Assembly (NCBI GenBank): GCA_023435705.1
Contig: JAEYRH010000006.1
Coordinates: 62,001-126,000, forward strand
Length of the DNA: 64,000 nt
Direction of reading: 5' to 3'
Origin: Bacillota bacterium
Lineage (GTDB): Bacteria; Bacillota; Clostridia; Christensenellales; UMGS416
Shown: piece by piece, positions 16,870 to 25,490 of the stretch
How the letters are laid out: each line of letters starts with the position of its first letter
Position numbering within the stretch: the stretch's first letter is position 1
The notes under the pieces: generated by a model
Databases searched by the model: none
Seen by the model: only the letters and a program-made list of their open reading frames with translations
Told to the model about the DNA's origin: nothing
Translations under genes and position numbers: made by a program

Positions 16870-17078
16870 GCCGATAGCCGGTTTATCCGGCAGAGGCAAC
16901 CGACAAATTGGACGGAGTAGACAGCAAACCAAGCCCGCAGGCTGGAAATCTTATCTCTAGAAATCCAGAAAACGAGACTAAAAAGCAAAGAACCCACCCA
17001 GCGGCATGCGCGGTGGGTGGGTAACGGGTCGTTAGTACGAGAACTAAACTCGCCGAGGTGCGATAGCACCGAAGGCGA
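16870..17078 (+). repeat. Three-hairpin intergenic element, copy A
   Basis: Hairpin 1 (16870-16897) has outer GCC/GGC, inner GCCGG/CCGGC and loop TTTAT. Hairpin 2 (16992-17022) has stem ACCCACCC/GGTGGGT with inner loop GCGGCATGCGCGG. Hairpin 3 (17050-17078) reads TCGCC, GA, GGTGC, loop GATA, GCACC, GAA, GGCGA. The same order, spacing and loop sequences recur at 61459-61653 and, on the minus strand, at 27658-27847, with compensating stem changes. Copy A lies between convergent genes; hairpin 3 is 12 bases beyond the serine hydrolase stop. No open frame. Confidence 0.75.
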
Positions 17079-17090
17079 AAGGCTCGCTGA

Positions 17091-18536
17091 TTACTTTACC
17101 AATTGCCCCTTCACCGGCGGCAGCTCGGTGGGGCCCATGTTCACGTTCAGCCTCGGGGCAAACTCAAGCCCTTCTCCGCCAAACTTCACTTTTGCTGTCA
17201 CCACATAGGGCGCGCCCACAACGCGCACCGTGAGTTCCATCGTGTCTTGATCCAGCCAGGTGAAGCTGGCTGTGCTCTCCATCAGCGAAAGATGCCCGCC
17301 AAACACCTGTGCCGGATAACCGCCCTCAACCCAGCGCCCTCTGCCGCAGGGGAGTGTGTAGGTTTTTCGGCCATAGGTCAGCTTCACATCACAGTAGCTT
17401 TCGTGGAAATCGAAGCACAGCTTTGCCAGATGGTCGGGGTTTCTCTCCAGCTCGTATGTTTTGCCGGTCACGTCAGCCTCTGTCGGCGAGAATGCCTGCG
17501 CCACCGGTGGGTCATATTTCAGGCTCGCAAGCTTCTCCGTCATGGCTTTGCGGGCTTCGGCGTCCTCGGCCAGTGGTTCTCCCAGCGTGGCGAGCAGCTC
17601 CCACAGGCCCTTCATCACGCCCCCCATGTCGTTTGTGCCGCTGTTGATCGCGATCACTGTGTCCAGCTTCGGTGCCACCACGCAGAACTGGCCGAACGCG
17701 CCGTCGCCGCGATAAATCCCTTCGGGGATGCACCGCCAGAACTGGTAACCGTAGCCCATGCCCCAGTCGGAATTGCCGTGTGTTGCGCTGTTATCCACGT
17801 GCTTGGCGGTGGCCTCGTCAATCCACGCTGCGGGAAGCAGCTGCCTGCCCTCCCACATGCCTCGCTGCAGCAGGAATTGGCCGAACCGCGCAATATCTTC
17901 AGTCTTGATCGACAGGCCGAACCCGCCGGTGTCATAACCCATGGGGCATTGATCCCACGCTGCGCCTTCGATGCCCAGCGGCTCAAACAGCCGGGGTGTG
18001 AGGTAATCCAGCACTCGCTGGCCTGTGAGCCTCTGCACGATCACCGAGAGCATGTAGGTGGCGCCGGTGTTGTAAAGAAAGTGGGTGCCGGGCTTGTGCT
18101 TCACCGGCCTGCTCAAAAAGCCTTTCACCCAGTTGCTGTCGCGGCGGCGCATCATGAATCCGGTGGTATCCACTGCGTGGCCGGTGCTCATGCTCAACAG
18201 GTGACGCACTTTCATTTCGGCCCAGTGGCGGGTGGGCTCCTCCGGTGCTTCTTCGGGGAAGAACTTCAGCACCGGATCATCCACGCTCAGCAGTCCTTCG
18301 GTCACAGCGAAGCCCACGGCGGTGCTGGTGAAGCTCTTGCTTAGTGAAAACAGCATATGTGGCCGATGGGCAGCGTATGGCTTCCACCACCCTTCGGCGA
18401 CCACGCTGCCGCCGCGCAGCATCATGAAGCCGTGCAGCTCCAGCTTTTCGGCCTCCATGCGGTTGAGGAAGGCAGTGATGGCTGCAGGGTTCACACCTAT
18501 GGCCTCCGGGGTGCTGCGGGGAAGAGGTTTGCTCAT
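17091..18536 (-). CDS. Serine hydrolase of the beta-lactamase / penicillin-binding-protein-like family
   Basis: A 481-residue protein of the class C beta-lactamase fold (PF00144). The catalytic SxxK is S64-L-S-K67 (FSLSKSFTS), the second motif region is FLYNTGATYMLS, and the late GYGYQFW and GDGAFGQF segments correspond to the third active-site wall. No signal peptide is visible, so it is probably cytoplasmic, and an esterase or peptidase role is more likely than antibiotic resistance. A C-terminal beta domain follows the hydrolase domain from about residue 370. AAGGAAG precedes the ATG. Confidence 0.87.
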   Translation of the reverse strand: MSKPLPRSTPEAIGVNPAAITAFLNRMEAEKLELHGFMMLRGGSVVAEGWWKPYAAHRPHMLFSLSKSFTSTAVGFAVTEGLLSVDDPVLKFFPEEAPEEPTRHWAEMKVRHLLSMSTGHAVDTTGFMMRRRDSNWVKGFLSRPVKHKPGTHFLYNTGATYMLSVIVQRLTGQRVLDYLTPRLFEPLGIEGAAWDQCPMGYDTGGFGLSIKTEDIARFGQFLLQRGMWEGRQLLPAAWIDEATAKHVDNSATHGNSDWGMGYGYQFWRCIPEGIYRGDGAFGQFCVVAPKLDTVIAINSGTNDMGGVMKGLWELLATLGEPLAEDAEARKAMTEKLASLKYDPPVAQAFSPTEADVTGKTYELERNPDHLAKLCFDFHESYCDVKLTYGRKTYTLPCGRGRWVEGGYPAQVFGGHLSLMESTASFTWLDQDTMELTVRVVGAPYVVTAKVKFGGEGLEFAPRLNVNMGPTELPPVKGQLVK

Positions 18537-18578
18537 TGAAAATCACTTCCTTGTCTGGTCAGATATAGCAATATGGGT

Positions 18579-18607
18579 ATTATGGCATAAGAGGGTGTAT
18601 GATACAA
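18579..18607 (-). promoter_or_regulatory. Promoter of the serine hydrolase gene
   Basis: On the minus strand TTGTAT (18607-18602), 17 bases, CATAAT (18584-18579), about 45 bases before the start codon. Confidence 0.55.
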
Positions 18608-18966
18608 TTGATTCGTAAATAAACTGACACAAAGAATCTAGCTTTCGTGAGCGTTGAAACTAGGTTGAAGTGAATAACGGTGAGGTTAACCAAGCAGTTG
18701 AGGGCCGTTGAGCTCCTTTATTCGGTTTATGACCATGGCATTATGCACAGGATTGGAGAAGAAGCCGAACATCATGATTAAGCTGGATGCTGAAGTCATG
18801 AGGTTTCAGCATTATCAATATGGCCAGCAAACTAAATTGATCCAACCCAAGCCCGTCCTGTGCTGTGTGGCGCTGTAATGCACCATATGGAGCGTTGCTT
18901 TTTGTGTTTAGTACATTGGAACAAAATTTTTTTGATCGATATTCAAAAACAGATCAATATTAACCA
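18608..18966. other. AT-rich intergenic region without a recognisable gene
   Basis: About 360 bases between divergent promoters, with lower GC than its surroundings. It holds no convincing open frame. One small hairpin (TGCTGAA/TTTCAGCA, around 18788-18810) is the only structure I see. Confidence 0.5.
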
Positions 18967-18995
18967 TCGACAAAGAGCCAATCAGACTATATAAT
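18967..18995 (+). promoter_or_regulatory. Promoter of rpsU
   Basis: TCGACA (18967-18972), 17 bases, TATAAT (18990-18995); 55 bases before the rpsU start. Confidence 0.75.
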
Positions 18996-19050
18996 AGAGG
19001 CATGTCATCAACAAAGCCTTCTATTGTGGCTGAATGAAAGGGTTGTTATC

Positions 19051-19233
19051 GTGTCTGAAGTACGTGTTGGAAAAGATGAGTCGCTGGAAAGTGCTCTCAA
19101 ACGGTTCAAGCGGAAATGCCAGAACTCCGGCATCCTCAAGGAAGTGCGCAAGCGTGAGCATTATGAGAAGCCCAGCGTGCGCCGCAAGCTGAAAGCGCTT
19201 GAGGCCAGAAAAAAGTCTAAGAAATCCAGGTGA
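19051..19233 (+). CDS. rpsU: 30S ribosomal protein S21
   Basis: A 60-residue basic protein, SEVRVGKDESLESALKRFKR onward, ending in a lysine/arginine-rich tail; a full-length S21. The GTG at 19051 is supported by GAAAGGG 8 bases upstream and by the family start; longer frames add unrelated residues. S21 sits on the platform of the small subunit and influences initiation. Own promoter and own terminator, so it is a single-gene transcript. Confidence 0.95.
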   Translation: MSEVRVGKDESLESALKRFKRKCQNSGILKEVRKREHYEKPSVRRKLKALEARKKSKKSR

Positions 19234-19238
19234 AGAAG

Positions 19239-19265
19239 ACCCGGTCATCCATGACCGGGTTTTTT
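19239..19265 (+). terminator. Terminator of rpsU
   Basis: A perfect 10-bp stem ACCCGGTCAT/ATGACCGGGT with a 2-base gap (read as a smaller loop in practice) and six T. Confidence 0.93.
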
Positions 19266-19380
19266 CATGTCAACCAATCGATAGACACTGATGCGTTTTC
19301 TCATTTGCCTGATGTTTTAGGAGATCGGTATTTTTTGCCTTGTTTCCACTTTTTCACAGTTTTTCGCAGTTGATTCCAAC

Positions 19381-19408
19381 TAAAGTTCCACACCTCATCC
19401 TCCGATAT
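19381..19408 (+). promoter_or_regulatory. Sigma-28 (SigD/FliA)-type promoter of the flagellar block
   Basis: TAAA (19381-19384), 16 bases, TCCGATAT (19401-19408), close to the TAAA-N15-GCCGATAT consensus of the flagellar sigma factor. It lies 33 bases before the first rod gene. Confidence 0.7.
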
Positions 19409-19441
19409 ACTATATACGAGAACCTAAGGATGGTGGTCAAC

Positions 19442-20182
19442 GTGCTGAGAAGCCTCTACATTTCTGCATCGGGCATCCTGGCTCAGAGAAAGGCGATGGA
19501 TGTTCTCACCAACAATCTGGCCAACGTGACCACCACGGGCTTCAAGCGCGACACGCTGCTCACCCGCTCCTTCAGCGAGGTGCTGATCGGGCGCATCAAC
19601 GACCCGGAGCAAAACGCATCGGGTATTGGCAGAATGACCTTCGGCGTGCATGCCGATGATGTGGTAACCGGCTTTGAGCAAGGCTCCATGGAGCCCACCG
19701 GCCGTGTGGCCGATCTGGCAATCGCCGGCGATGGTTTTTTTGTGGTGGAGACACCCCAGGGCCTGCGCTTCACCCGCAACGGCAACTTCCAGGTGGATGG
19801 GCAGGGCTTTCTCTGCACCTCCGAAGGCTATTTTGTGCGGGGAGCCAACGGCCGGATCAATGTGGGCAGCCAGGATTTCCTGGTGGATCAGAATGGCAAC
19901 ATCACCACTGCCGCCGGCGGCACTGCCAGGCTTCAACTGGTCACTTTCGCCGACCCCAACGTGCTCACCAAGGTGGGCAACAACCTGTTTTCCGGGCCGC
20001 TCACTGCGATGAACGCCACCGGTCAGGTGCGGCAGGGATGGCTAGAGGGCTCCAATGTGGACCTCGGCACGGAGATGGTCAGCATGATCACCGTGCAGCG
20101 CAACTATGAAGCCAATCAGCGCATGGTCAACATGATCAACGACACACTGCAAAAAACCGTGAATGAAGTTGGAAGGGTCTAG
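19442..20182 (+). CDS. Flagellar hook-basal body rod protein (FlgF/FlgG type)
   Basis: A 246-residue rod protein. The N-terminal rod signature VLRSLYISASGILAQRKAMDVLTNNLANVTTTGFK and the C-terminal QGWLEGSNVDLGTEMVSMI and QRNYEANQRM (shown in parts) are the ends that form the coiled-coil core of the axial structure. I chose GTG 19442, which places AGGA upstream and gives the family start; the ATG at 19430 is possible. Paired with a paralogue directly after it, as in the Bacillus flhO-flhP pair, so FlgF versus FlgG cannot be settled by sequence alone. Confidence 0.88.
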   Translation: MLRSLYISASGILAQRKAMDVLTNNLANVTTTGFKRDTLLTRSFSEVLIGRINDPEQNASGIGRMTFGVHADDVVTGFEQGSMEPTGRVADLAIAGDGFFVVETPQGLRFTRNGNFQVDGQGFLCTSEGYFVRGANGRINVGSQDFLVDQNGNITTAAGGTARLQLVTFADPNVLTKVGNNLFSGPLTAMNATGQVRQGWLEGSNVDLGTEMVSMITVQRNYEANQRMVNMINDTLQKTVNEVGRV

Positions 20183-20184
20183 CG

Positions 20185-20940
20185 ATGCTTCAATCGATAT
20201 ACACCGCGCTGACCGGCATGCGGGCGCAGCAAAACCGTATCGACGTAATCGGCAATAACATGGCCAACATCAGCACCACAGCATTCAAAACCGGCAGGGT
20301 TGGTTTTGCTGATACGCTATACGCTTTGATGAAACCGCAGGATGAAGCCACCGGCACATTGCTCAACGGCACTGGCGCTCTGGTGAGCGCCACACACCGT
20401 GTGCAGGATCAGGGCACCAGCATCGTCACCGGCAACACATTGGACTTCATGGTGAGTGGCGCCGGTTATTTCTCGCTTGCTGGCCCAGATGGGCAGCGGT
20501 ATTATACCCGCGATGGTTCGTTCAAGTCGGCTGTCTATAATAACACGAATTATTTGGTTTCAGCTGAGGGTTATTTTGTATTGGGCACGGACAACCAACC
20601 CATCCAGATCCCCGGGGATTCCACTCAGGTGGCCGCCGATGGGAAAGGCAACCTCTTCCTTGGCGGTACTGCCTTCGCGTCGCTGCAAATTGCGGTCTTT
20701 CCCAACCCGGAGGGCTTGGCGGACGTGGGGGGAAATCGCTATCAAGCCACCAATGGGTCCGGAGCGGCGGCTGCTGCTGTAGGAGCGGCAGTGCAACAGG
20801 GTTGGCTCGAAGGATCAAACGTGGATATGGCAACCGAAATTGCCAAACTCATGGAGTCACAACGGGCATATTCGGTTCTGGGCACGGCAATTCGAACAAC
20901 CGACGAGATGGAATCAACCGCCAACCGCCTGGGTGAATAG
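20185..20940 (+). CDS. Flagellar hook-basal body rod protein, second paralogue (FlgG/FlgF type)
   Basis: A 251-residue paralogue starting MLQSIYTALTGMRAQQNRIDV and ending with the QQGWLEGSNVDMATEIAKLM and AYSVLGTAIRTTDEM motifs. It begins two bases after the preceding stop, with GGAAGG as ribosome site. Together the two genes probably build the distal rod. It differs from its neighbour in the central domain, including an alanine-rich stretch near residues 196-204. Confidence 0.88.
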   Translation: MLQSIYTALTGMRAQQNRIDVIGNNMANISTTAFKTGRVGFADTLYALMKPQDEATGTLLNGTGALVSATHRVQDQGTSIVTGNTLDFMVSGAGYFSLAGPDGQRYYTRDGSFKSAVYNNTNYLVSAEGYFVLGTDNQPIQIPGDSTQVAADGKGNLFLGGTAFASLQIAVFPNPEGLADVGGNRYQATNGSGAAAAAVGAAVQQGWLEGSNVDMATEIAKLMESQRAYSVLGTAIRTTDEMESTANRLGE

Positions 20941-20954
20941 AAGTAGGAGAAGGT

Positions 20955-21362
20955 ATGGAAATTAAAAGCTGCAGATTTTGCAAAAAAGCGTTCCGAGGGT
21001 TCAGCGCCCTGTGCCCCACATGTGCTGAACAACTGGATCAGAAATATATCCTGGTGCGAAACTATCTGGATCGGGACCGCAGCGCCAATGTGATGACGGT
21101 CGCTCAGGAAACCGGCGTGGATGAAAAGTCCATCCTGTATCTGATTCGCGAAGGCCGCATTGCGCTCCTCAGCAACGATGGCGCTGCCATCACCTGCCTG
21201 AAGTGCGGCACAGCAATTCTGTCAGGGCGATATTGCGACAAGTGCAAGGGCAATCTTGTGCAGGACCTGAAATCCACCAAGAACGCGATGACCGCAAGTG
21301 CAGCGCAACTCAAGCCCAACCAAGTGGATGGGAAAAACCGGATGCACATCAAGGAAGAATGA
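20955..21362 (+). CDS. yvyF: YvyF-like flagellar operon protein
   Basis: A 135-residue protein matching the TIGR03826 flagellar-operon family. A small zinc-finger-like start (C6, C9 in CRFCKKAF; C20, C23 in CPTC), a central MerR-like helical segment (VMTVAQETGVDEKSILYLIREGRI), and a second CLKC/CDKC pair. The role is not known with certainty; it is found with flgM-flgN in Bacillus and Clostridia. Confidence 0.82.
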   Translation: MEIKSCRFCKKAFRGFSALCPTCAEQLDQKYILVRNYLDRDRSANVMTVAQETGVDEKSILYLIREGRIALLSNDGAAITCLKCGTAILSGRYCDKCKGNLVQDLKSTKNAMTASAAQLKPNQVDGKNRMHIKEE

Positions 21363-21387
21363 GCCGGAAGGCCGGAGGATTTGAATC

Positions 21388-21684
21388 ATGAGAATCAATG
21401 ACATCAACACCCAGATCCTGATCCAGCGCTATGGCAACGCCGGCAAGGTGCGCCCGGGCTCAGTGGAGCAGACCGCCGCCACTGGCGGAGCCGACAACGT
21501 GGCGCTGTCACCGGAAGCCAAGGGTTGGATGGACGCGCTGAAAGCCGCCCGGGATTATGACCCTGTGGATCAGCAGAAGGTGGATGAGGTGTCCAGAAAG
21601 ATCGCCCGCGGTGCCTATAGTGTGAGCCCCCGCGAGGTGGCCGATAGCATGCTGCGCCGCGAAATCAGCGAAATGAAGGATTAA
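21388..21684 (+). CDS. flgM: Anti-sigma-28 factor FlgM
   Basis: A 98-residue protein whose C-terminal half (VDEVSRKIARGAYSVSPREVADSMLRRE) is the sigma-28-binding helical part. FlgM holds the flagellar sigma factor until the hook is complete and it is exported. The N-terminus MRINDINTQILIQRYG is also family-like. GGAGG lies upstream. Its presence fits the sigma-28-type promoters at 19381 and 26289. Confidence 0.92.
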   Translation: MRINDINTQILIQRYGNAGKVRPGSVEQTAATGGADNVALSPEAKGWMDALKAARDYDPVDQQKVDEVSRKIARGAYSVSPREVADSMLRREISEMKD

Positions 21685-21722
21685 TTCCCCCTGGCACTAC
21701 CCCCCTTTTGATCGGAGGCAGC

Positions 21723-22223
21723 ATGGAACCCATCCTGAACGACCTCATCGCCATCCTTGAGGAGCAGCGCTGCCACCAGGCTGCGTTGGTGGAGCTATCG
21801 GAGCGCAAAACCAGTGCCATCACTGTCGGCGATGCTGACAGCCTGCATGGCATTGTGGAAGAAGAAAAGGCGTTGCTGGGCCTGATCAAGGGTGTGGAAA
21901 AGCGCCAGAGCCGCTGCGTGCGGGAGATAGCGGATGCACTGGGCCTGCCGGAAACACAGGTTCGGATGTCGTTAATCATTGAGAAGGCGGAAGGAAGCCA
22001 ACGAGAGGCGCTCTTGCGAATCCGTGAGGATTTGACCGGGCTCATCGAGCGTCAGATGAAGCACAACGAAATCAACATGAGGCTGCTGCAAATGAACATG
22101 GATTATGTGCAGCTCATGCTCAATACGGCCAGCAACCAGAAATCAGGAGCCACATATGGGCAAGGTGGCAGCATCCAAAACGCCCCCGGCTCCCCAAGGA
22201 AGCTGCTGGACAGGAAGGTGTAA
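21723..22223 (+). CDS. flgN: FlgN-type export chaperone for hook-associated proteins
   Basis: A 166-residue mainly helical, coiled-coil protein of the FlgN family (LIAILEEQRCHQAALVELSERK at the start), the chaperone of FlgK and FlgL. The ATG at 21723 follows GGAGG by 4 bases. Its stop is 3 bases before the flgK start, in keeping with that role. The last 25 residues are low complexity. Confidence 0.85.
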   Translation: MEPILNDLIAILEEQRCHQAALVELSERKTSAITVGDADSLHGIVEEEKALLGLIKGVEKRQSRCVREIADALGLPETQVRMSLIIEKAEGSQREALLRIREDLTGLIERQMKHNEINMRLLQMNMDYVQLMLNTASNQKSGATYGQGGSIQNAPGSPRKLLDRKV

Positions 22224-22226
22224 GCG

Positions 22227-23693
22227 GTGAGATCGTCTTTTTACGGCTTCGAGATTGCCAAGACTGGGTTGTATGCTTCCCAGCGGGCCATTGACCTGAC
22301 CGGGCACAATATCGCCAATGCCAACACTGTGGGTTACACCCGCCAGCGCCTGATGCTTTCCAACCAGGAGTTGGTGGCCGGCAGGGAGCGCTTTCAGGAG
22401 ATCGTCACCGGCTACTCCGGTGCCGGTGTGCGCATGGACGGCGTGGAGCAGATCCGTAATAGTTTCCTGGATGTGCAATACCGCAGAGAAAACAGCACCA
22501 AGGAAATGTGGAGCACCCGGTCAGACGCGTTGAGCTATATTGAAGATATTTATGGTGAGACCAACAATACCGGTCTTTCCACCGCTATCAACGACTTTTT
22601 CAAGAGTGTGCACACGCTCACGATGAACCCAGAAAGCAAGGAATACCGCACAAACGTGATGCAGAGCGCTCTTAAGATGACTGATGCCTTTCAGCACATC
22701 GCTCAGCAATTGTCCGACAAGCAAGCCGATATGAACGAGGCGGTGCGGGTGTCGACGATCCAGATCAACGATTTTGCCGATTCCATTGCCAGCCTGAACG
22801 ACCAGATCTTCCGTTATGAATTGGCTGGTGAAAGGGCCAACGACCTGAGGGATCAACGCAACAACCTGCTTGATGAGCTCTCCAACATTGTGAATTATTC
22901 TTTCAGTGAGGATGCCGACGGCATGGTGTCTGTCAACCTTGGCGGAACCCTGCTGGTGGACAGGACCACTGTGAACCATCTGATGACCGTTCCCAACCCC
23001 GCGAACAACGGCATGCTGGACGTGACCTGGTCAAACGCAACGCCCTATGCGCCCACCACCGGGCGTCTCAAAGCTTATCTGGACCTGCGGGATGGCAACA
23101 CAGAAGACAACATCGGTATTCCTTACCTGATGGCGAGGCTTGATACGCTGGCAAGCTCCATCGCAACCGAATTCAACGCAGTTCATAATGCAGGCTGGAC
23201 CTATCCGGATACCACCAACGGAAATGTGTCGGCCACCGGTGTGGACTTCTTTGAGGAACCTGCCGGCGGCGTGACGGGATTCAACTTTTCCATCAGCACT
23301 GCCATCAGGGATAGCGTCTACAACATTGCGGCAGCTGGCTCCCAGATTGTGGACGCGACCGGGCGAGGAGACAACACCAACGCATTGGTGATGGTGGAGC
23401 TGCAAAACCGGATCAACCTGCCGGTGATCGGTAGCCTTGAGGGCTATCTGAAAGGTTATGTAGCTGAAATCGGTGCGGAGGCAAGCCACGCCAACGAAAT
23501 GCTCAGCAGCGAGCAGGCATTGGTGAATAGCCTGATCAACCAACGGGAATCTGTGTCCGGCGTGTCGGTGGATGAGGAAATGACAAACCTGATGAAGTTT
23601 CAACATTCCTATGCCGCTTCCGCCCGTGTGATTACCACCATCGATGAATACCTGGACATGCTGATCAACAAGATGGGCATTGTGGGCAGGTAA
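22227..23693 (+). CDS. flgK: Flagellar hook-associated protein 1 (FlgK)
   Basis: A 488-residue junction protein between hook and filament. N-terminal FEIAKTGLYASQRAIDLTGHNIANANTVGYTRQ (shown in parts here) and C-terminal EEMTNLMKFQHSYAASARVI are the axial helices. GTG start with GGAAGG 8 bases before it. A hypervariable central region has no recognisable domain. It forms an operon with flgN. Confidence 0.95.
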   Translation: MRSSFYGFEIAKTGLYASQRAIDLTGHNIANANTVGYTRQRLMLSNQELVAGRERFQEIVTGYSGAGVRMDGVEQIRNSFLDVQYRRENSTKEMWSTRSDALSYIEDIYGETNNTGLSTAINDFFKSVHTLTMNPESKEYRTNVMQSALKMTDAFQHIAQQLSDKQADMNEAVRVSTIQINDFADSIASLNDQIFRYELAGERANDLRDQRNNLLDELSNIVNYSFSEDADGMVSVNLGGTLLVDRTTVNHLMTVPNPANNGMLDVTWSNATPYAPTTGRLKAYLDLRDGNTEDNIGIPYLMARLDTLASSIATEFNAVHNAGWTYPDTTNGNVSATGVDFFEEPAGGVTGFNFSISTAIRDSVYNIAAAGSQIVDATGRGDNTNALVMVELQNRINLPVIGSLEGYLKGYVAEIGAEASHANEMLSSEQALVNSLINQRESVSGVSVDEEMTNLMKFQHSYAASARVITTIDEYLDMLINKMGIVGR

Positions 23694-23729
23694 TCTTAAC
23701 TTTTTGTTGAATAATGGTTCGGAATGATA

Positions 23730-23758
23730 TCGCAAAGGCGCGGATGCGCCGAATGCGA
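23730..23758 (+). other. Hairpin-3-like structure directly upstream of flgL
   Basis: TCGC, AAA, GGCGC, loop GGAT, GCGCC, GAAT, GCGA: two stems separated by a purine internal loop, as in hairpin 3 of the dispersed three-hairpin element, and likewise followed by AAGG. It ends 16 bases before the flgL ATG and abuts the ribosome site AAAGGAG, so it could affect flgL translation. Confidence 0.55.
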
Positions 23759-23774
23759 AAGGAGCGAAGCGACG

Positions 23775-24710
23775 ATGCGTATTACCAACAACATGATGAT
23801 GAACAACTTCATGTCCAATCTCAACTTCAACATGACAGTCATGGGCAAATACCAGGACCAGCTATCTTCCGGCAAGCGCATCACGAAGCTCTCGGATGAT
23901 CCGATCGGCATTATGTCCACACTGGACGCCAAGTCCAAGCTCCGCAAGCTGGATATGCACAACAACACCATCGGTGACGCCCAGAGCTGGCTGGCGCAGA
24001 CGGAGACATCACTGCGCGAATTGAACGATATGCTGGTAAAGGCATATGAAAATACGGTGGTTGCCGCCAACGGCACAATGTCTTCCGACGACAAGGAGGC
24101 CACGGCTGAGATCATTGAGCAGATCCGGCAGCATGCGGTGCAACTGGGTAATTCCACATATGGCGGTCGGTTTATCTTCGGCGGTTATAATACCACTACC
24201 GAGCCATTTGCCTATGACGCATCCGGCAAACTGCTTTATAATGGCACCGATTTGGTCTCAGCGACCAGTGCAGAGGTGGGGGCTCTCCAGGCCCAGGTGA
24301 TCCAGTATTCCACCAGTGTGAACGTGGCCACGACTGTATCGGTGAACGGCGTTGATATCATGGGTGCCGGGGACGACAACCTGAACAAGATCCTGTCCGA
24401 TTTGGTTACCGCTCTCAGATCTGACGGCAGTTCCAGCACCATCAGCTCCTTCATTGGGAAGCTGCAGTCCAAGCAGCAAAACACATTATCGCTGCTTGCC
24501 GATGTGGGCGGCCGCATCAACCGTCTTGATATGATGGAGTCTTCCAACGCTGAGAATGAGATCAACTACACCGAGATTCTTTCCAAGGTGGAAGATATCG
24601 ACCAGGCTGAGGTCACAATGCAGTTCGCGATGGCAGAGGCGGTTTACCGATCAGCCCTGGCTGTGGGCGCAAGGGTGATTTCGCCCACGCTGATGGACTT
24701 TCTGTCGTAG
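23775..24710 (+). CDS. flgL: Flagellar hook-associated protein 3 (FlgL)
   Basis: A 311-residue flagellin-like junction protein: MRITNNMMMNNFMSNLNFNM at the start, QLSSGKRITKLSDDPIG, FGGYNTTTEPF, and the C-terminal MQFAMAEAVYRSAL helix. The ATG at 23775 has AAAGGAG about 10 bases upstream; a longer frame from 23724 would translate through a hairpin and is unlikely. Confidence 0.93.
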   Translation: MRITNNMMMNNFMSNLNFNMTVMGKYQDQLSSGKRITKLSDDPIGIMSTLDAKSKLRKLDMHNNTIGDAQSWLAQTETSLRELNDMLVKAYENTVVAANGTMSSDDKEATAEIIEQIRQHAVQLGNSTYGGRFIFGGYNTTTEPFAYDASGKLLYNGTDLVSATSAEVGALQAQVIQYSTSVNVATTVSVNGVDIMGAGDDNLNKILSDLVTALRSDGSSSTISSFIGKLQSKQQNTLSLLADVGGRINRLDMMESSNAENEINYTEILSKVEDIDQAEVTMQFAMAEAVYRSALAVGARVISPTLMDFLS

Positions 24711-24890
24711 AAATATTTTTCAGCAACTGGAATTCGGCATTAAGGTTGTTATCCTTTCTGCCGATATATGTATCAAGGATCGATCCATTCGATCCTGTTT
24801 CGGCTTATCTGCGATCTGTATGAAACACATCAAGCAGGAGGGGTAAGCGAGTTCTCGCAACTTGCAGCGGGCCAAAAACGAAAAGGACGG

Positions 24891-25490
24891 ATGAAAATGG
24901 ACTTTCCCCGTCTGGAAATTACAAGGCAGGATGCCCAAATAGAAGTGATTACCCACAAGGCCAAGGTGGAGATCTCCACCCGGAGGCCTCGGTTTCGTAT
25001 GTACCGCAACCACGCACGGTTTCAGTTGGATCGCCGGTTGCCCACGATGCGTGTGGACCGCTCGCTTCAGAACACAGTGCTGGGCATCGGCCCGGTGTTG
25101 CAGTCGATAAAGCAGTATTACGCCGACTCCATGCAGCAAGGCATCGAGAATATTGCCACGATCGCCAGCGAAGGCACCATGCTGATGAAGATTGAAAACA
25201 AGGGCAATCCCATTGCCGAACTGGGTGCCAGGGCGCTGGAGAAGCCGGAGATCAGGCTCAACACCGCGGCGCTGCCTCAGGCGGAGATCACTTGGGATCC
25301 GGGCTATGTCAATTTCCATTGGACGCCTGCATCGTTATCTCTGGAGTGGGATACCAGCGCCTGGGCAGACATCCGGGTGGAGCCGCATTATGTGGAGATC
25401 CGCATGAAGAAATATCCTGAGGTCAAAATCCGGGTGTTCTATAATGAAAAGTCGCAAACCGGAGGCAAGCATGTGGATAAGTATCTGTAG
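24891..25490 (+). CDS. DUF6470 (YviE-like) flagellar-cluster protein
   Basis: A 199-residue beta-rich protein of the DUF6470 family, which in Bacillus (yviE) also lies between flgL and fliW. Features: a basic N-terminal half with repeated short motifs (EISTRRPRFRMYRNHA), and a tryptophan-containing C-terminal half (EITWDPGYVNFHWTPASLSLEW). The function is unknown; the conserved position suggests a role in late flagellar assembly. The ATG at 24891 is chosen for AAAAGGACGG; the ATG at 24897 is possible. Confidence 0.8.
   Translation: MKMDFPRLEITRQDAQIEVITHKAKVEISTRRPRFRMYRNHARFQLDRRLPTMRVDRSLQNTVLGIGPVLQSIKQYYADSMQQGIENIATIASEGTMLMKIENKGNPIAELGARALEKPEIRLNTAALPQAEITWDPGYVNFHWTPASLSLEWDTSAWADIRVEPHYVEIRMKKYPEVKIRVFYNEKSQTGGKHVDKYL

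Noticed and set aside
16870..17078. Three-hairpin element as a CRISPR array or glycine/lysine riboswitch
   Set aside because: There are no regular direct repeats with spacers. CCGAAGG in hairpin 3 resembles parts of those riboswitches, but the rest of the aptamer cores is missing and no related gene is downstream.
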